From Paenibacillus roseus (GTDB lineage Bacteria; Bacillota; Bacilli; Paenibacillales; Paenibacillaceae): a stretch of DNA of 64,000 bases. Below, piece after piece: positions 60,994 through 64,000 of the stretch. The stretch lies in NCBI RefSeq assembly GCF_016424485.1, contig NZ_JAELUP010000004.1, positions 64,345-128,344 of the forward strand, read 5' to 3'. The position numbers were made by a program, and so were the translations under genes. How positions within the stretch are numbered: position 1 is the first letter of the stretch; the number at the start of each line of letters is the position of its first letter. Under the pieces are notes generated by a model. It was not told the DNA's origin. It saw only the letters and a program-made list of their open reading frames with translations, and did no database searches.

Positions 60994-61503
60994 TTAAGCT
61001 CGTTGTATAAAAGTATCGCCTTCATACTCGCTGCGGACAAGCCCTCTTGATTGCAGGATAGGTACAACCAGGTCCACGAAATCCTCCAACCCGTCAGGCA
61101 GCGACGGGGCCATCAGCATAAAGCCGTCGGTTGCTTCCTCCCGAAACCAGCGCTCCAGCGTATTGGCAATTTTGTCTGGTGTTCCAACCAGCTCATCACG
61201 GCTGAATGCGCCTGTAAGCATGGAATATAACTCCCGCAGCGTCGGATTGTCCCTGACGATGACAGGGTGGTGTTTTTGAAAATCGGGGAAGCTGTGTTCC
61301 AGATGTTCCTCAGCGCCAAAATTCCGGGTTGGATTGCCGGATAAATCCCTAGTCGTAACAATATTCCAGCCGGCTCGTCCTTTGCTGATATGGTCAACTG
61401 ACATTAGCAAGCGCGCCAAATTGAATGGCTCTATATAGGAGGTTGAGGCGGTAGCGACAAGTCCAATCCTGGAGGTTGCGCCTGCCAGAGCAGCAATGGG
61501 TGA
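60994..61503 (-). pseudogene. Truncated NtaA/SnaA-type flavin monooxygenase
   Basis: On the minus strand 61502-60994 encodes PIAALAGATSRIGLVATAST, EPFNLARLLMSVDHISKGRA and GWNIVTTRDLSGNP, a hallmark of the NtaA/SnaA/DszA monooxygenases, then jumps from NFGAEEHLEHS directly to FPDFQKHHPVIV and a normal C-terminus (FSRDELVGTPDKIAN). The first about 70 and the central about 200 residues of the usual 440 are missing, and an in-frame stop occurs just upstream. It cannot be a working enzyme. It lies next to an importer, as is common for such enzymes, so the operon may have lost a catabolic partner. Confidence 0.82.
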
Positions 61504-61538
61504 TCAGTCAACGGGACTGCACCTAAGTGAGACAAATC

Positions 61539-61601
61539 AAAACACCTTCAAGATAATCCATCTGCATCGGAAGATGTGAGGGGCAAACTTGGGGTGTTTT
61601 G
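61539..61601. terminator. Long inverted repeat, possible bidirectional terminator
   Basis: AAAACACC...CAAG pairs with CTTG...GGTGTTTT around a loop of about 35 bases that holds a smaller CATCT/AGATG hairpin. No intact gene ends here. Confidence 0.4.
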
Positions 61602-61676
61602 CGTTAAGAAGACACTGACTACACGGGTATCGAGCATCTCGTTAGAAAATGATTGTTTCTGCCAAAACAATAATTC

Positions 61677-61706
61677 TTTACTTTGGGAAAATAATTCAGA
61701 TATGAT
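61677..61706 (+). promoter_or_regulatory. Promoter before the HTH remnant and membrane protein
   Basis: TTTACT at 61677-61682, 18-base spacer, TATGAT at 61701-61706. Confidence 0.5.
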
Positions 61707-61727
61707 TAGGTAAGGGAGTGTGATTTT

Positions 61728-61839
61728 ATGAGCATGATCATTTAAGGGAAGAATGCTGCTTGAGGCAAGAGAAATGAGCATTGCTGATTTAGCCGATAGA
61801 TTAGAACCAAACAACCGGGAAAATATTACCAAAAAATAA
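61728..61839 (+). pseudogene. Small HTH (XRE-like) regulator remnant
   Basis: ATG at 61728 (RBS AAGGGAG) reads MSMII and stops; one extra T near 61742 shifts the frame, after which KGRMLLEAREMSIADLADR continues to a stop at 61839. The part MSIADLADRLEP resembles the first helices of a small XRE-type HTH domain. The rest is missing. The call rests on a short motif. Confidence 0.4.
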
Positions 61840-61850
61840 GGGGAAATAGA

Positions 61851-62237
61851 ATGAAGAGAATAATTCTGAGGAAGATTATATCTGCTATATTTTCAAGTGT
61901 AATTTTATCGTATTTCTTGGTACTTATTTATGGTTCTTCTTCATTTGTAGTCTATTTCACAATTTTCTGTATTGGTTATTTAATCATTGGAGTACCCTGC
62001 TCTATTGCAGCAGAATTAATTAGCTTAAGAATAAAAGGAAATATACTGGGACTGCTCATGGGGGGGATTATACATTTAATATTTGCAGGGATGGTTATCT
62101 TTTGGCTCGCGCTCAACGATCTAGAAGGATTTCCTTCTCTTATGAAATATAGCGGCGGGATAGTGTACACAGTGATTGTGGCAGCAATGGGATTATGGTT
62201 GATTGATACCATTTTTAAACATATCTTACGTAAATAA
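61851..62237 (+). CDS. Small four-helix membrane protein (UPF0715-like)
   Basis: ATG at 61851 follows AAGGGGAAA. The 128-aa protein has four hydrophobic segments (about 8-30, 33-55, 62-85, 100-122), a short basic start (MKRIILRK) and end (FKHILRK). It resembles the UPF0715 group of Bacillus membrane proteins of unknown function (YoaG/YwlA-like); this match is by general pattern only. Codon use is AT-rich compared with the GC-richer ABC operon upstream, a possible sign of transfer. It starts 11 bases after the HTH remnant. Confidence 0.65.
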   Translation: MKRIILRKIISAIFSSVILSYFLVLIYGSSSFVVYFTIFCIGYLIIGVPCSIAAELISLRIKGNILGLLMGGIIHLIFAGMVIFWLALNDLEGFPSLMKYSGGIVYTVIVAAMGLWLIDTIFKHILRK

Positions 62238-62310
62238 AGATCACAAGATGTCAGCAGATTTATAAGTATTACAATGTTTTGGGTCTGTAAAATAAATCCA
62301 TATTATAGAG

Positions 62311-62354
62311 CCGTCCAGAAAGTCAGTGAAAACTGACTACTGGACATCCCTTTT
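62311..62354 (+). terminator. Terminator after membrane protein gene
   Basis: GTCCAG...AGTCAGT / ACTGACT..CTGGAC with a small loop, followed by ATCCCTTTTG. Confidence 0.7.
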
Positions 62355-62521
62355 GCGTTGAAATAAACATCGACGAGGAGAACGATAAAATTAAATAAGA
62401 ATCAATCATTTTTTTATAAATTTTTCCTTTTATAGTATGTCACGATGATTAGGCTGGTTAAGAGGTTTGATCTCGAATAACAAAGTGATATTATGGAAAT
62501 AAGAAATAAGATGGAATACAT

Positions 62522-62715
62522 CTATATAAGTTGAACGAAAGAAAGTCAGGCCAGGCCTGCGTGTGAAAGGTTCTTCCGATCGCTGTTGTTCCCGGATTTC
62601 TTGAATGAAGAGTAGTAACAGGGGAAATTCGGGAACAAAGGCCAGCGCTCTGCTTCTCCAGAATCCTTTCACACTCCGGCTACCCGCCACCGTTTCTTAA
62701 GTACAACTTATATAG
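62522..62715 (+). repeat. Palindromic element copy R6 (type B, with terminal inverted repeats)
   Basis: Left end CTATATAAGTTG and right end CAACTTATATAG are perfect 12-bp inverted repeats, extended imperfectly (AAAGAAA / TTTCTTA). Inside: outer stem TGTGAAAGG / CCTTTCACA, TTCTTCCGATCGCTGTT, inner stem GTTCCCGGATTTC / GAAATTCGGGAAC and CTGCTTCTCCAGAAT. It is about 90 percent identical to R4. No exact target duplication was found. Confidence 0.9.
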
Positions 62716-62932
62716 GATACGATAAATTCCTGTAATAGCAAAACCAAAAGAATTCTCTTTAAGAGAGCGGCAGATATTTTGGGAGAAAGAACTTGGGGTC
62801 TACACTTGAATAATCCAGCGATCTAAAGCCAAGTAGTATGCTCATAATTTCTCCACAATCGCTGCTATGAATTTTCCCGTTTTCATAGAGTTGAAACATT
62901 AAATTTTTAGACTCTGTTGTCAGGCCTGTTGA

Positions 62933-63172
62933 TTATCCAGAAGCGGGTAACCGATTAAGGAATAGCAAGCGAGCAAATCGAACAAAAGAGAGCTCAGTGT
63001 GGCGGGGCAAGTCATGCTGAGCCCCATCAAACAGCCATTTGAGCAGCACAAAGACGATCAGCGCTGTGAACAATTGGCCGTAGACGGCATTTTCTGTCGT
63101 GCCAAATAGAGTAGGAATGTTCAAGTGCTGCTTGATCCAACGAAAGAAAACTTGTCGGGTAAAGGACTGGCG
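62933..63172 (-). pseudogene. IS4-family transposase, C-terminal fragment
   Basis: The minus-strand frame reads FFRWIKQHLNIPTLFGTTEN, AVYGQLFTALIVFVLLKWLF and ELSFVRFARLLFLNRLP, the conserved end of IS4-family (ISPa/IS1634-like) DDE transposases with the Y-(2)-R-(3)-E-(6)-K region truncated at its start. The rest is replaced by a group II intron end. It is therefore an interrupted or broken transposase. Confidence 0.75.
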
Positions 63173-63209
63173 CGGTGTCATTGAACCCGTTTCCAGCCCC
63201 TCCCCATAA

Positions 63210-63242
63210 GAACTGCTCGTGAGGTTTTCCCTCAAGCAGCTC
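63210..63242 (-). ncRNA. Group II intron domain V
   Basis: On the minus strand GAGCTGCT pairs with AGCAGTTC, with inner pairs TGAGG/CCTCA around GAAAA and the bulge CG; AGC near the 5' end is the catalytic triad. Total 33 nt against the usual 34. Confidence 0.75.
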
Positions 63243-63289
63243 ACCCAGCAAACTTCATCGAACGGGTTATGGGACCTATCGGTATGGCG

Positions 63290-64000
63290 AACACTTTCAT
63301 CGGTACGCTGTTGCGCTTTGGAGCGGTTGGACTTTCCAGTCCTAATACAGTCCCAGCACGCCATACAGATACTCATTACTCCATCTCCGCCATCCGATGC
63401 TACTTTTTCGTCTCCGTTTCCTTCTGGTTAGCAACGTCCGAAGTTTCATCTCCGTGTAATCGCGTATTTCGCTGAATGCGTCGCTGGCGTTCCCCACGCG
63501 GAAGTAATTCACCCACCCGGCCAGTTATCGCGTTAATCTCCTTCACGATGTCTTGGGTCGGTTTTGTGCCGCCATTACGAATCGTTTCGCGGATTCGCGC
63601 TTTAGCGGCCATTCGGGCTTTCTTCTTCGGTGTCATGAGGATAAAATAGCCCGTTCCACTTCGCTTCTTCACGCGACGCAGATCAAATCCCAGAAACGCG
63701 AAGGCGTCTCCTTTCAAGGCATTGACCATGCGTGTTTTCTCCAGATTCAGTTCCACACCCAAAGGCTCCAAATGTTCCCGCAGCCGCTGTAAGGCTAATT
63801 CCGCCCATCCTCGTTTGCTGGAGTGTCCGCTCACGGTGATCAGCATATCATCTGCAAACCGATGGTAGTTGACCGCTTCGTAGGACCCTTCCGCTGTTTT
63901 CCGCCGGATGTCGTCAAACTTCCAGTCCACCTCATTCAGGTAGTAATGGTGAAAATGGGCCGCCTTGCGGCACGCCGATCTTTCCTGCTGCCTTTATGAC
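63290..64000 (-). pseudogene. Group II intron reverse transcriptase/maturase, frameshifted and partial
   Basis: Starting at the window edge: GVPQGGPFSPLL, then a deletion that shifts the frame and removes the usual ANIY residues, then YLNEVDW, YHRFADDMLITVSG (RT active site with FADD), LNLEKTRMVNALKGDAFAFL and the thumb/maturase region. A second shift near 63516 is needed to read GWVNYFRVGNASDAF and SIGWRRWSNEYLYGVLGL, the maturase X-domain C-terminus. The original product would be about 450 aa or more. Confidence 0.8.

Larger units (their letters stand above)
62238..62932. other. 695-bp non-coding region with terminator and repeat R6
   Basis: No gene is supported. It contains the hairpin at 62311, the full type B element R6 (62522-62715), and AT-rich DNA up to the IS4-family fragment. 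The 86-aa frame at 62430-62690 lies within R6 and is not a gene. Confidence 0.65.
63175..64000 (-). mobile_element. Degenerate group II intron (3' part; continues beyond window)
   Basis: The minus strand carries the 3' half of an intron-encoded reverse transcriptase/maturase and, downstream, domain V RNA at 63210-63242 (GAGCTGCTTG...GAGCAGTTC with GGGAAAACC loop side). The intron's 3' end lies near 63175, where the IS4-family fragment begins, so the intron apparently inserted in that transposase gene. Frameshifts in the protein show it is not autonomous. Confidence 0.78.

Noticed and set aside
61851-62237. Toxin or phage holin
   Set aside because: A small membrane protein near an HTH remnant could suggest this, but four long helices and no lysis or antitoxin partner do not support it.
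62430-62690. 86-aa minus-strand open frame
   Set aside because: It lies across repeat R6 and reads through the hairpin; no ribosome binding site or family resemblance.

Overview
The window looks like chromosomal DNA of a spore-forming, Gram-positive Paenibacillus-type bacterium (Bacillota). The signs are strong AGGAGG-type ribosome binding sites, frequent GTG and TTG starts, S-layer homology (SLH) wall proteins, lipobox solute-binding proteins, a guanidine-I (ykkC) riboswitch, a T-box leader and a Zur box of the Bacillus kind. The genus is inferred from gene content; no rRNA or tRNA gene is present to confirm it.

Layout. 0-3 kb: end of a surface protein made of near-identical Ig-like repeats, then an SLH protein. 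3-6.6 kb: a decayed response regulator, a YdeI-like protein, a luciferase-like monooxygenase and an M20 amidohydrolase. 6.7-19 kb: a phosphonate-catabolic locus: two tandem PHP-domain hydrolases, a MATE transporter, PhnW, PhnX and a PbfA-like class III PLP enzyme; then a complete ABC importer (binding protein, two permeases, MalK/UgpC-type ATPase) and a DeoR-family regulator. The two promoters share a 36-bp bipartite motif, so this is probably one regulon. 19-27.7 kb: a guanidine assimilation operon (riboswitch, two carboxyguanidine deiminase subunits, guanidine/urea-type carboxylase, allophanate hydrolase) with a divergent APC permease. 27.7-36 kb: an SDR, a glycosyltransferase, a large SLH-anchored GH18 chitinase with an upstream cre site, a HAD phosphatase and an MFS transporter. 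36-39 kb: a decayed island (gene fragments, broken IS3) between two inverted copies of a repeat. 39-48 kb: acetyltransferases, SDR, a truncated polysaccharide deacetylase, T-box-controlled asd, Zur-controlled zagA, a 35-aa protein, DUF423 and an ABC exporter. 48-52 kb: a TetR regulator with aldo/keto reductase and Old Yellow Enzyme genes, a second aldo/keto reductase and a PadR regulator. 52.7-61 kb: an oligopeptide-type ABC importer operon led by a CocE/NonD hydrolase and a HAD protein. 61-64 kb: debris (broken flavin monooxygenase, HTH remnant, IS4-family fragment interrupted by a decayed group II intron running off the window).

Two things stand out. First, an interspersed element about 140-215 bp long occurs eight times in two subfamilies. 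The internal-loop strands are conserved while both stems have changed in a complementary way, as expected for a structured RNA or hairpin-dependent mobile element; some copies have terminal inverted repeats and probable target duplications. Second, the phosphonate locus couples a 2-aminoethylphosphonate degradation route to paired PHP hydrolases and a bulky-substrate ABC importer, suggesting an esterified or conjugated phosphonate as the true substrate. A smaller second repeat family (four copies) is also present.
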